From Phragmites australis (lineage: Eukaryota; Streptophyta; Magnoliopsida; Poales; Poaceae), in NCBI RefSeq assembly GCF_958298935.1, contig NC_084932.1, forward strand, positions 8,535,501 through 8,599,500: a stretch of 64,000 nt of DNA, read 5' to 3'. The first letter of the stretch is position 1, and each line of letters starts with the position of its first letter. This document shows, piece by piece, positions 1 through 11,831 of the stretch. Below the pieces are notes generated by a model that was not told the DNA's origin, ran no database searches, and saw nothing but the letters and a program-made list of their open reading frames with translations. A program made the position numbers and the translations under genes.

Positions 1-1099
1 AAGGTTGGGCTGCCCTTCGGCTGACTCTCCGCCAGAGGTCGAGCTTCACATTACGAAAACCCCTTCCGCACATCGCGCCAAAGGCCTTCCGTGCTCCCAC
101 CGGAGGCCTCACCCAAAGGCCACTCACCTAGAGTCGGGCTCCCCGCTAGAGCCTCATGTCCTCGCCCCAGGCACTCATGTATTAGACCCGTTGACGCCTA
201 TTTCTTACTAGCCTTCATCATTGCACCTAGCTTCCCGGTGCATACATGTTCCACGAGCTCTGAACTGCTCACCGGAGGAGGTGCTCCGGCCATATTCCAT
301 GCCGAGGGTCTAGCTCCAGCTGCCTGCCTTGACAGAGACTGCGCTCTGGCCGCCACCCTCCACGCTCATCGGCCGAGAAAACCCACCTCCTCAGGCTACA
401 ACAACTATCGTAGGAGCTCGAACAAGCTAGCTTGCCTCTTGAACCCGTGAGCAGCAATACGAATTAGCATCCTAGGCTGCATGGGGCAGGTTGGCTACAT
501 GCATAATCAATATAATAAGGTACGTGCTAGACCACCAGCGCATAGTCTTTGCATGCATTCCTTTGCAAGGTACGTGTTACCCTGCTAGTGAATGTTCTTT
601 GTATGCATATCCTTTACAAGGTAGTACTAGTGCATGGTCATGCCCACCGCAGGCTTTAAAACCCGGTGACAGCCAACGTGTGTCAGGCGTCTGAGCGCAG
701 CATGTGTATTTAATGCTTAGCAGGCATGCACTCTTTTCCTCACACATAAAAGGAGTAGGGCATTATGCCACGAATGCCACGCCTGCGTGTAGCTCTTGCT
801 TTTTGTGATATATGCATGCATGCTTACAGCTTTCTCTATTTTTCAGGAGCCGAAAGCAAGATCTTGAGTGGGCCTAAGAGCAAGGAGTGGTTGAAACCCG
901 ACATTGCAAGGACCAAACTGGTGGACCCCCTCCAAGCACACGCATGTGCCCCTCTGGCCTCGCTGGCTCCGCCTCCGGCCCGACAGGATTCTATCCGCGC
1001 GCGCCTGAGGTAACACACCATAATTCCTACTGATCACCAGGTACGCCCCACCATTGCCGCCTCAAGTTCAGCATCGATGTTTACTTTTGACCTTTACAC
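1..1099. other. Degenerate repeat DNA, possibly gypsy LTR/leader remnant
   Basis: No convincing gene. The first 450 bases are GC-rich with short open frames that look like chance. Around 750 there is the phrase aaaggagtagggcattatgcc and around 1040 caggtacgcccc; both resemble, from memory, stretches near the end of grass Ty3-gypsy LTRs and leaders. This is inference from word similarity. The copia element that starts at 1105 was inserted into this DNA, so 1-1099 and the sequence after 18270 were once contiguous. Confidence 0.35.
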
Positions 1100-1104
1100 G
1101 ACAT
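1100..1104. repeat. Target-site duplication GACAT, left
   Basis: GACAT lies just before the 5' LTR and recurs at 18266-18270 just after the 3' LTR. The next base is T on both sides, so the exact boundary is ambiguous by one base. The duplication shows the two LTRs belong to one insertion. Confidence 0.85.
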
Positions 1105-2509
1105 TGAATGCGCATCTAGCCCCTAAATGTGGTTTTGGTAATTAACGATAATAACTATGGACTAACAATTGTGTTCAGAATTGTTAGTAGATTATTTCCA
1201 TAGGTGATGCATGGAGGATTGAGCATGGATTCATTGAGGAATGTTATGTGATCAAAAGAGATGCATCAAGAAGAATGAGCAAGAGGTGATGCTCAGGTAA
1301 GTAATGACAATAGCTACGGACTAACAATTATATTGAGAATTGTTTATAAGTTATTCCATAGGAGATTCATAAGTGATGAAGCATGGATTCGTTGAGAATG
1401 CCATGAGATCAAAGAGATGCATCAGATTCATTGAGCTCTAGGTGATGCCAGATTCATTGAGCACTAGGTGATGCTCATGTGATGTAGAAGAAGCTTAAGT
1501 GAGAAGAGACCGTGGAGTTTGATGATGGTCTCAAGAATATTGATAATAAGTGTGAAGACAAAAGTTACTTGTGGAGATCAAGTAACTTAAGGTATTGTAT
1601 TATCAATTGAGTTTTATGGACTAACTCATGTGCTATGTGCTTGAGAGTAAGTTGGGGTTAGGTTCCATATGAAGGCAAATTTTGAATTGAGATATTCAAT
1701 GTGCTGAGTTGGAAGAGCAAGATCAAGACAAGCTTAGTGAACAACTTGTGTACATGATACTTGCAGTTCATACCTCGGTGGTGAACCAGATGGAGATGAT
1801 ATGAAAAGAAAAGTATTCCAAGCTTGGTGCATAGGAAGCAATCAAGTGAACTTTATCAAGCTTCCGGAAGATCAAGAGATGATCGAGATGGGAAGTGAGG
1901 ATGAACATCATCATCAAGCTCGTTGATGGCAACCTAAAAAATATATCAGGACTCGAATGATGTGTTCATCAAGTCCAACGGGATAGCTAGCTCAAGGCAA
2001 AGGTATAAATGTAAAGCATTTTCTTTTACTGGTCAATGGTGATTAAAGAAGAGGAATGATCGGATTGATAGGATAAATATCGTATTATTAAGAGGGATCT
2101 TGACGATTACTTGAGTTTTACCATGTGTTGATAAACTCAATCTTGCATGTGCATACTCTCTTTGGTAGGATGCTATTGTTTGCAAATGGGTTTTGCAAAT
2201 AGCTCAAGTTCATGTTCCTACTCCGTGTGGCATGTCACTAAGTTTGCAAAGGTGTTTTGCAAGTTGTCATAGTAAATTATTTAACCCTTGGTCGTATGGA
2301 ACCTTTAGGTTGCAAATTTGTTTTGCAAAAGTTTTAGGTTCATGTAGTTTTCATTGTGCTGGATCTTTGGACTCTGTTTTAGGTTTGATCAATTGCGTTT
2401 GAGATCAAGCAATTAGTTCTTATGTAGCCCTCTGAATAAGCTTTCCATAGAGTCCAAGATCACCTAAACCGGACATCGGGTTCAAAAGTTATCGTTGTTT
2501 CTCTGAGTG

Positions 2510-2850
2510 TCGGCAGTGTTGTTCGGGGAGTGGCGGTTCGCCCACCAAGAATTCTGGTTTGACCGCCAGGGTGGTGATCTGACCGCGAAGTTGGGCGGTC
2601 TGACTTGTGGAACTAACAGAGAACTCTCACCTCTCTAGATCGGGTGGTGGTTCGACCGCCTAGGAGGCTGGTCTGACCATCGGAGCTTGCAGAGAACCTC
2701 AGTCTTCCTAGAGAGGATGGCAGTCCTACCACCAAGGTGGCGGTCTGACTGCTGGAAAGGTGAAAATACTGTAACAGCTAGTTTTAGAGTTGTTGGTCCA
2801 GTGGCAGTCCGACCGCCAAGTGAACTACGGTCTGACCGCAAGATGTGCAG
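2510..2850 (+). repeat. GGCGGTC/GACCGCC palindrome array, 5' LTR
   Basis: Repeated words such as ggtctgaccgcc, ggcggtctgac and cagtccgaccgcc recur every 30-60 bases. Each is a 7-bp arm around a central base, more or less decayed. The array is upstream of the LTR TATA box and is repeated at 17090-17410 in the 3' LTR. Confidence 0.75.
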
Positions 2851-2894
2851 AGATGTTAGCTTTTGGTATAACGGTTAGTTTGGGTGGCGTGGCC

Positions 2895-2902
2895 TATATA
2901 TA
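2895..2902 (+). promoter_or_regulatory. TATA box of 5' LTR
   Basis: The sequence ggcctatatatacccc is conserved in the 3' LTR (17462-17469). Transcription would start some 30 bp downstream, which defines the U3/R border. The palindrome array lies directly upstream, where promoter elements would be expected. Confidence 0.7.
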
Positions 2903-3693
2903 CCCCTTTTCCAGCGACTTGGAGAACAACTTCTATCCCATTGAGCATACTTGAGCTAAAAAAAGTTCTCCCCGCACATTAGTGCATGTGTTGCATATAG
3001 AGAGGGTTGTGAGACAAGAATCAAGTGCATTTTTATTAGTGATTGAGTTTTAGGCACTTGGTGAGAGTCGAGTTTGTCTTGTCTTCTTACTCTTGGAGGT
3101 TGCCACCCCCTAGATGGCTTGGAGGTGGTTACGCCATTGAGACCTTCAAAGAAGCTTGTGAATGAGCCACGATGGTGATTGTGAGAGACTTTGTGCATTC
3201 CTTGCCGGAGAGGAAAAGTGTAACTCTAGTGGAATTGAGGTAGTGAGTGGTTCATTGGATTAATCGGCTCAAGATCAAGTTGCTCGTGGAAAGCCTCTTC
3301 TCGTGGTGAGAATTGCATACTTGATAGAGGAGCAGTTAAAGGCTTGAACCCACCTCAACGTTGATTAGGAGTGATCGACAAATCACCGATACCATGGGAT
3401 AAACTTCAGGTGTCATCTCTTGTGCTATTTACTTTTATGTTGTGATATTTACTTTCATGTAATTTACCTTGTGCAATTTATATTTCTAGAATCGTAATTG
3501 CTTACATGTCACCCTAGGTTACAAAACTTGACATAGACATAGAATTGGTCACCTTGTTGAGACATAGGGTTTGGGGGTTTTATATGTGTTATAACTGATT
3601 ATTTTAATTTCGCATCTTTATCGATTAAATTAATAGATAGTTTTTAGAACCACCTATTCACCTCCCTCTAGTCGGCCTCCTTGATCCTACAAG

Positions 3694-3705
3694 TGGTATC
3701 AGAGC
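3694..3705 (+). promoter_or_regulatory. Primer-binding site, initiator tRNA-Met
   Basis: TGGTATCAGAGC begins two bases after the 5' LTR. It is complementary to the 3' end of plant initiator tRNA-Met, the normal minus-strand primer of plant copia elements. Confidence 0.9.
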
Positions 3706-3749
3706 TTGATCTCTCTTTTTAGTGGATTTAACTGTCCCAAGAGAAAAGG

Positions 3750-5339
3750 ATGACGACTGGTTGTATTGAATACTTCAATGAGACACCTTTATTTGATGGC
3801 ACAAATTATGCTTATTGGAGACCACGCATAATTTCTTATTTCACAGTCTTGAGTCCGAAAATATGGTGGATCGTAGATGTGGGCTTTTCTCATGCTTTGG
3901 ATGACCATGGTCCAACAAAAGGGCAAGAGAAATGCCTACATCTTGATGCTATAGCTACTAATACTTTATTTAGTGTTTTGAGTGTAGATATGTTCTATGA
4001 GATTTGCAATTTAAAGAGTGCTCATAACATGTGGACAAATTGCAAGAAAAATATGAAGGGTCCAACCTGATAAATGATAATTGCATTGATGAGTTAGTGA
4101 TTATAGATGATTGTTCTATCTCATGCTCTCATAATGAGGAGGATTATTGGTCCTCAAGTTCTTATTGATGAATCTACAACTCCATCAACATCACCACATT
4201 GCTTGATGGCGAAAGGTAACAAGAAGGTAAAAAGTGTTGATGATGATCATGAATATTCTTATGATGATCTTGTAGAGATGTTAGAAGGTATGGACGAATA
4301 TATTGGCCAAGAGAAAACTAAAATGAGAAATTTAAAGAAAGAAAATACTTCTTTGAAAAACTTATGTGAGGAGCTAAAGCGATCTCATGAGGAGCTTAAG
4401 GATTCTCATGAGCAGCTTTTGTCTCATGAGAACCTTAGTGAAACTCATGAGAAGCTCAAAGAAACTTAGGATTCTCTTATTTTCCATGTATCCGAAAATG
4501 TCAAAGTGGGCATAGACATTAAATGTGATTTAATTGATGATATTCTATGTGTATCTAGTTCATGCATTGCATCTAAGGTTGACATGTCCACTTCTTGTGA
4601 TGAATTACTAGATTTACCTTGTCACTCAAATTTGGATGCTAGTTCTTCCTCTATGCTTGTTGATACTAACCTTGTAGAGGAGAACAAAGAGCTAAAAGAT
4701 GAGATCAAGAAATTAAAGAAGAAACTAGAAGGATGCTACAACTCGAAGACCGCTTTTGATGATATCTTGAATTATCAAAGAAGAATAGATGATAAGAGTG
4801 GACTTGGTTTCCACGCCAACAAAAAGGAGAACAACCGAACAAGGCATAATAGAAGGCATCAAAAGAAAGATCAAGATACAAAGAATATGAGCAAGAAGAA
4901 AGAAAAAGATTTTGCTAACATCTTGTGCTTCAATTGCAAAGAAATGAGACACTTTGTATCAAGTTGTCCTAGTAAGTTTGATGAGAAGCCAAAGACATCA
5001 AAGAGGCAAACCGGCAAGAAGCAAAATAATGTGACTAGAAGTAAAAATATGACTTGTTATAATTACCGAAAGAAAGGGTATATTGGTAAGAATTGCCCAA
5101 ATGATAACACTCCTAAGCCCATTCTTTTTAATTATCATTATTTCCTTAGAAAGGCTAGAAATGGTACTGTAATTGCTAAGCTAGTTCACATAAACTTCAT
5201 GCATATGCCATATAGGTGCCTAAATCTTATGGGACTAACATTCAAGGACTCAACATGGTTTGGGTACCACCAAGTACTTGAATTGTTTAATAGGTACTTG
5301 AAAATGCATTGGAGGCTTGACTCGTTTGTGAAGAAGTAA
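3750..5339 (+). pseudogene. Copia Gag, broken
   Basis: The N-terminal piece (3750-4070) carries the copia Gag opening with FDGTNYAYWRPR and IWWIVDVG motifs. The frame is then lost through stops near 4068-4100. The other frame reads through about 4050-4160, so at least one shift out and back is present, and the usual central Gag helical stretch is missing or much reduced. The main frame resumes with a Lys/Glu-rich coiled-coil segment (4200-4469), a stop at 4467, and a second segment (4506-5339). The latter has one good CCHC knuckle (CFNCKEMRHFVSSC) and one decayed knuckle in which a Cys and the His are Tyr. Gag would package element RNA into virus-like particles in the cytoplasm. The piece ends just where protease should follow. 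Confidence 0.85.
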
Positions 5340-5594
5340 TTTCACACTTAATTCCAAAATAGAGTCAAGTATGAGGATGAACAATCTACATTATGAACCA
5401 ATGCCATCTCGGTAACAAGTATTAACATTGGTTAGTTATGCATAATATTATTGTTTCTTTCTTTCTTATACATCATGCTATGTTTTAACTTTTGGAGCAT
5501 ATTTGTTTTGGTTCAAAACACTCAAATGTTTTGCTAGTTGAATCCCTTAATTTCATTCAATATCTATTACTCAAATGTATGATCTTGATCTTAT

Positions 5595-6065
5595 ATGCAC
5601 ATAGTGAGTAGGATTCATGAGTGTCAATATCTTCTATTGGACACCTTCAACAACTCTTGTAATGGAATTTCCTTATCTAATTGTGTTGTCAACCCTTGCA
5701 AATCATCAAGTATCAAATTGTCTATTTATTATGATGATATGGTTAATTGCTCTAGTGATATCTCTATTTCCATTAGAATTTGTGAGACTAACCTTTTGAA
5801 GGAAATAGAAATATATGGAAGACAAAGCTTAGGTGAAGAAGCCACAAATTAATTCAAGAAAAAAGGTTCCACCTAGGAAAAGATCAAGATGACAAATAAC
5901 AAAAGAAGAGACCTCAAGTCAAATCAAGAACATATATGACAAGGGGCAAATCAAATGGTTATCAAGGCGAGAAGCCTCAAGTGAAGGGGCCTTGGTGAAA
6001 AAATATGTTATACATGCCGCAAGAATGAACATTTATCTTTATCATGTCCCCAAGGTGAAAAATAA
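5595..6065 (+). pseudogene. Second gag-like module with CCHC knuckle
   Basis: An open stretch at 5595-5852 has the Ser/Cys-rich then Leu/Glu-rich composition of the Gag hinge. After stops, the same frame at 6006-6047 gives a perfect CX2CX4HX4C knuckle (C-Y-T-C ... H ... C, followed by PQG). It parallels the hinge-plus-knuckle half of the preceding gag but differs clearly in sequence, so it is not a simple recent duplication. It could be the tail of a different gag captured by recombination. No protease follows. Confidence 0.6.
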
Positions 6066-9000
6066 GGTATTGGAGACTTGGCTAATTGTTTGAAGATTTA
6101 TCATATTGCCAAAAGTGACAAACAATGTGGAGAAAAATAATTATCATCTATTCAATGTCACTCCATGGGTAACACTCTAGCACAATATCTTTAAAGAGAT
6201 AAGTGTTATTGAAATTCATATTTCTATCTTTGTGATAGATACATAGTCCAATAGGATTTCTGAAACGTTTCACATATCAGAACTTTTGATTGAAAAAATT
6301 AGAATATCTGATGGTCCAAAAAACTATTGAAGGTTCCTAGCCCTTTGCATGTGTAGGTTTTGTATCTATGCATGAATAATAGTTTGTGATTTTTGCTTAT
6401 CTAGCATCGCATTATGATTTATATGCTCATATTTTTATATGCTATTCTCATGATCATGACAAGTTGATGCAAACTTTTGAATTGAGACACTCCATCTATA
6501 GTTATATTTGATTTGAGTTGCTAGTGTAGTTGTCAAAAATCATCCCATTAGAATTGTTTTTATATCTGAATTTTATCTCAAGATATGTTCAAGTTCTGGA
6601 AAATCTGCTTTCAACGGTCTGACCGCGAGGCTATTGATCCGACCGCCAGAGTATACAGTGAGGTTTCTAAGTCCTCTGTTTCCAGTGGTCTAACCGTGTC
6701 TTTCCCCGGTCTGACTGACAGAGTCTCATTTGATATTACTTGTCTTCATTTGAATTCTATTTGGCTCTTTCGAGAAATTAATGTATTATCACATCATGGG
6801 GAGTATTACACTTTGTGTATATTACTTAGTCATGAATTGTGAATAATCGAGGAATACCACTTAGAATTGATATTATAGCTTATCTATTATCCATGTGGTA
6901 TGTCAAGCTCATTTAAGACTCAATGTCTCAATATATCCATTAATTGATCCTTATGTGGTTTTAATTGTAACTTGAGATCTTTATTATGCTTTATGCTTCT
7001 CTTTTTATCTCAAGATTTTAATTGAAATTATTTTCTCATTCGGATCAAATCAACTAAGTCTTATGAAAATCTATTTATGCTAGTTAATCTTGTGAAGAAT
7101 GTGACTTGAGGCATGGTGCTTAATTCTAAACTTTCATCATATTCTTCGTTGAAAGAAAGTTGATCTATGTTATCTTGCAATTACCATTTTGAGATATCTC
7201 AATATACCATTGTATTTACTTACATTTGGTAATTATAAAAGTGGTAATATTTATTGATCATCTTCCTTTCAACCTTGTTCTTTTACTAATTGGTTACTTT
7301 TGTTTATAGAAGCTAAGGTTTTGGTATCTCATCGCTTGTATTATTTTTCAATATACTATGTTGAGATAAGCTTTTGAGCATGAATGCATTTCTTTCATTT
7401 TTATTATATGCTCAACCCTATTGCTTAGTTCATTTGCTGAACTTTGTGAATGATCATTTGTTGATCTTGTACCTTACATGTATTTTTGGACAAGTTTTCG
7501 TGATTTTTATGCCATTTTATCCAAATTATATCTTTATTGGATCCTACAAGTGACATGCATGATTGTTTAAATTTAATATCTATACTATTCTTGCTTTATT
7601 TGATCCAGCATATAGAGTAAGCCTCTCAAAAGCTCTTAAAGGATAAAAGTTGCATATTGATTTCAATTGGTATCTAATTCATATTTATATGCACCGTTTA
7701 TGATAGAGCTTACTCTATGTATTGAGGTTTTTGCTAACCTTTGTGGACCCAATGAGTTTAGGACGAAATTGTACTTGAATAAGTTTTAGGTACAACCGAG
7801 ACGCATTGGATGATTGACTCATTCATAGACAAGATCTTTTCAAAAGGAAGATCTTTTCAATTGGAATTCATGAAGGACTTCATCTTTCAACAGATATCTA
7901 TAAAGAAGATATTTTTCTTCAATTTCAATTGGAATCATAAAGAATGACCATATCAAAGTAAAGTCAAGTAAGAATGAGTAATAACTTACTACATCAATCC
8001 AATGTTTTTAGGTAACTTGTTCTTAATTCATGCATCGAATGTCACAGATTCAACCTTGTGCAGGTTACATCATAGCATAAAAGTAACTTGCGAAAATTTA
8101 TTTTTCTTGCAAGTGCCTAAAAAATTCTTTATTACAAATATTTGTAATTTGAAGTAGTATATTTTTGTGGGAACTCTATATTCATCTTTATGATTCATCC
8201 AATCCCAAATATATAAAAAAAAATCATATCAAGTGCTTTAGTTACTCTTATATGCAATATTGATGAAGATTCCAAAATTTATCCTTTTGCTTGAGGTTTA
8301 TTGGCTTTGGTTAGAAACATCTCAACGTTTTCTTTTTTAAGTCGGGTTGTGTTGAACTCTTTCATCTTAGTCCGTTTTGAATGGCCTTATTGAACATATA
8401 AAGCTTATAAGATGTTGACACTTTGTGATAAACAAAATACTTACTATAATGTCAACAACTTTTCTATGTTCAAACTTGAGTCTAATCCATTGCACTTGTG
8501 TTTTGGATATTATTTTTAACTTGTGCTTGACTTGCTTTTAATTGAATTTTTTTCAATTGTCATCTCTTTCAATTGATATGGCTTGGATTTTCATTTGGCA
8601 TCTCTTTACACCCTTTTGATCCATTCTATAGTGTGATCTCTGTAAATTGTTTGTAATTAGATAAGTGCATTTGATTTCACTCAATCTATGAGAAATGCAC
8701 ACTTTTGGGGGGAGCTCATACTATAAGTGGTAGTGTATTAGCTTTCGATGATTTCTTTCTGGTATAAGGCTAATGTGCTTTGGGGAGAATTTCTTTTTGG
8801 GCAACCTCTCTTTATTTGGCAAGTTCTCCAAAGTTCTTATATTTTGGCATTGATGTCAATCGGGGGAGAATTTGTAGATGTTATATTTGCTAAAGGGCTT
8901 TGCTAATGGAGGAGTTTCGAAAGTTATATCTTTAAAGAGGAAAAGTTTTTACATGTATGTGCTACATGGTTATATTTCATGCATATTTACTTATAATATG

Positions 9001-9145
9001 CATAAGCATGCCTTAATGGTTCTTATGTGTAAAGAAAACTCCGTCCAAAATTTGAGATAGACAACATATGCAATGATATTCAATATTCATTTACATATGC
9101 ATAGATTGTGGAGGAGTTTGCTATATACATAAGTTCGGTTTTGCT
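6066..9145 (+). other. Copia internal region without coding content
   Basis: About 3 kb, AT-rich, full of stops in all frames. I looked for integrase, RT (YVDD) and RNase H motifs and saw none. At 6605-6720 are words like ggtctgaccgcgagg and gatccgaccgcc, matching the palindrome family of the LTR. At 8710-8870 several G-rich purine tracts (ttggggggagc, ttggggagaa, atcgggggagaa) resemble sequences found before the 3' LTR in SIRE-type elements. Confidence 0.6.
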
Positions 9146-9160
9146 AACATCAAAATCTTA
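9146..9160. repeat. LINE target-site duplication, left copy
   Basis: aacatcaaaatctta is repeated exactly at 15533-15547. A 15-bp perfect duplication is typical of target-primed LINE insertion and fixes both ends of the inserted DNA. Confidence 0.9.
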
Positions 9161-9342
9161 ATATGAAGACTTCTCCAAAAATAACAATAGAGTAAGAAAC
9201 AATGCATGCTTTCATTTTCTCTTGATCTCTACAATGACTCATTTCAGAAATCTAAGCAAGTCCCAAATACCTCCCGCCGACGGCTACTCCAGCCTCGGCA
9301 ACCACCTCCCCTTCTCACAGCCCAACCCTAGCGTCAGACTCC

Positions 9343-11827
9343 TTGTTGTCTCCCCTTGCCAAGCCCTCCCTCCCCAGCGGACGCTGCAAAGAGCTGCGAT
9401 GGAATGATGGTAGCCCATCCTCACCTAGTTCTGGCAGCTCTGGGCAACTCGTCTCTGCACTATGCTCCTTTCACGATGCTCCGCTGGGAGGAAATGCGGA
9501 GGGAAGGTCGGATGCTGTCCCTGTCACAAACAGCGACTCGTCTCCCTCCAAGCTTCAAGCTCTGGCGTCGCCTGCAGCGCGTCCAACGTCGCCCCAGCGA
9601 AAGCCTGCCTTTCACTCTGTGATCGTTTGCGCTCCTGCGCGCAGACCGGAGGCAGATGGTGGGCGCGTTCGTGCTCCTCCTACGTGTAGTTCGGATGCAG
9701 ATGGCGAGCGTGTTCATGCTCCTCCTGCACGTGGTTCGGATGTGGATGGCTGGCGTGTGGAGGTCGCTCGTCGGCGTCGGTTTCGCCCTTTGCGGCGTCT
9801 GAGAAGGCCAATTCCAGAGGATCTTCAAGGAAAATGTTTCAACTATTTCTCCACCAAGCACTGTGCGGCACAATGTCGTCATCGGACTCGATGTTTTCAC
9901 TGCCAGGGTCCTGGGCATCATGCCTTCCAGTGTCGACGCGCTCCGCCGCAGGAGCGTGTTGCCGTCTGGCGACGGTTAGGGCCGGGTCCCAACCCCACTA
10001 ACGGCGATCTCCCCTCGCGTGGATGTCCTTGGGTCCCCAGGGTCGAGGTGGCTGCTCAAGCGATAGGGGATGGTTTTCAGGAGAGGCCTTCGAGGTGTCA
10101 TCGCCACCGGTCTCGGGATCATTCTTCCAGGACGTCTATCGGGGCTCCTTCAAGTGGCTCGAACGCTGATGCTAATCATGAGGCACTACCTGAGGTTATT
10201 CCGATGGTCGCTGAGTCGCTGGAGCTCCGCTCCGCTTTGCTACCGTGCTGCTGCATCATTGAGCGTTCTACTGACTTGTCGCATGAGGAGGATATTTTGC
10301 GTCGTTGTGCAATGTTCATCACAATCCTCGGTTCGTTGTTGTCGGTGGAATTGCAGGAGGCGGTGGCAGCGAGTGCTCAATGGTGGCCAGCTGATGTGAA
10401 CACCAAGGTTTAGTTGCCTCATTAAGACTTGGTCGTGTCTTGCTCATGCTATTGGCCGCACTCTTCCGTATTTTATGGAGTTAAGTTTAATTGGAGTCTA
10501 GCTACGGCAAGAAGATTGTTGAGCCCGTTTTGCTGGATCGATGCCTTGCATCCGTCCACGACGACACGCTGCTGATCTATTCGAGTTCAAGCTCAGTGCA
10601 TGGACATATTGTCCTGAACACTTGCCGCAGTACCGAAGCCTCTGGGTGGAGGAGCCGGCTGAGACGTTTATGTGCGGTGGCGAGTTTATGGTGCGCATGC
10701 TGGAGTATGAGGTGGAAATCCATGTCATGAGGATCATCAATCCGGTTTCATCATCTCCAAGCCCTCCACCGTCCGTGTTTGGTGGCGGAAACGATGCTCC
10801 TCGACATCCGCAGTAGCGGCGGTGAAGTTCCAGCCAAGCGACTCAGTGCATTAATTATGCTCCGGGAAGCCAGCCCCAAAGAACGATTTCACATGCAGGC
10901 GGGGGTGCCTTGTCTGCTGTGAGCGAGTATTTCGATCGCGTAGCGGCCGCCTCCATCCCTTTGTTGTAGTTGCATGGCTGCATGGATGACGCCTCGGGTC
11001 CCCTGTCGCTAGATGGGCGTGGGCCTGAGGGTGCGGCGTGTGCTAGGGATCCTAGTATCTCGTGTGTTCACACGATTGATCTAGATCCAACGGCCACTGG
11101 CGTTGCAGGGCCGGTAGAAATTCTGGAGTGCTCTACTTTGGTGCCTGATTCATTAGCTGCTACTGGGCTGAATGACGGGCCAGTTCCAGAGGCCCCTTCC
11201 ATGGGATCAAGGCTAAATGAGGCCCTGGAGGGTGCTGCTCCGGATGCTTGGCTGGCTGCTAGTTCTGGGCTTCCTATTGAACCAGATCAGGAACTCACTC
11301 TAGCAGAAAACAATACTACCTCCAGGACAGGCTCTCGGGTCATCTCGCGTGTCTACGGCAGGCGTCGCCGGCACCAAGTTCAAAGTCAGGAGCCCAACCC
11401 AGTGCTCTCTACTTCGGTCAAGGCTTTCCTCGCTGGGGTGATACAGCCAACGGATGGGCTGCTTCCTAAGCTTGCCATTCAAAAGCGGCGGGCGAAACAA
11501 CTCCCGGCCGACTTTGTTTTGCGTCGGAGTAGCAGGTTGAAGAACAAGTGTGGTGCAAATTCTCCACCAGCCACTCAAATTCAAGTGAATCTCATGCATC
11601 GTCTAGTTCTTGTTGAAGATCATGAAGCTATAGGCGAGCAAGAGTTGGATACTCGTATTTTTGATAAGCCCCTCTCTGAGGCTCACATTGCGGCACTTGC
11701 GGCTCTATTTGGATGGCAGCCACCATCGCTAGGTGAAGCACTGCGTGATGTTGTTATCTTCTTAAGTGTTGCTACTGGTGACTTTATAATGGCTGTGAGT
11801 TGTACTTGGTCGTTTAACATATTGTGA
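9343..11827 (+). pseudogene. LINE ORF1 (nucleic-acid-binding protein), frameshifted
   Basis: ORF1 of plant L1 elements coats the element RNA. Piece one (9343-10413) has a Pro/Ser/Arg-rich N-terminus and, near 9830-9945, two knuckles: CFNYFSTKHCAAQC (second Cys replaced by Tyr) and an intact CFHCQGPGHHAFQC. A second frame takes over at 10541-10816, and stops follow. Piece three (10970-11827) contains the basic LRRSSRLKNK motif typical of the ORF1 C-terminus and ends 4 bases before the ORF2 ATG. At least one frameshift and several stops break it. The start at 9343 is the first ATG in the knuckle frame and is only a guess. Confidence 0.75.
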
Positions 11828-11831
11828 ACCA

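Larger units (their letters stand above)
1105..3691 (+). repeat. 5' LTR of the copia element
   Basis: About 2.59 kb, repeated with scattered substitutions and indels at 15726-18265. Visible differences: a 26-bp tandem duplication at 1424-1449/1450-1475 that is single in the 3' LTR, and extra bases near 2275-2315 missing from the 3' copy. U3 runs to the TATA box at 2895. Between about 2510 and 2850 is an array of imperfect palindromes built on GGCGGTC/GACCGCC. U5 ends CTAGTCGGCCTCCTTGATCCTACA-like sequence, the usual end of this copia lineage. Confidence 0.9.

Noticed and set aside
6225..6265. Possible protease active-site motif (FVIDT followed by a stop) in the copia body
   Set aside because: Too short, interrupted by a stop at the Gly position, and no other protease sequence around it.
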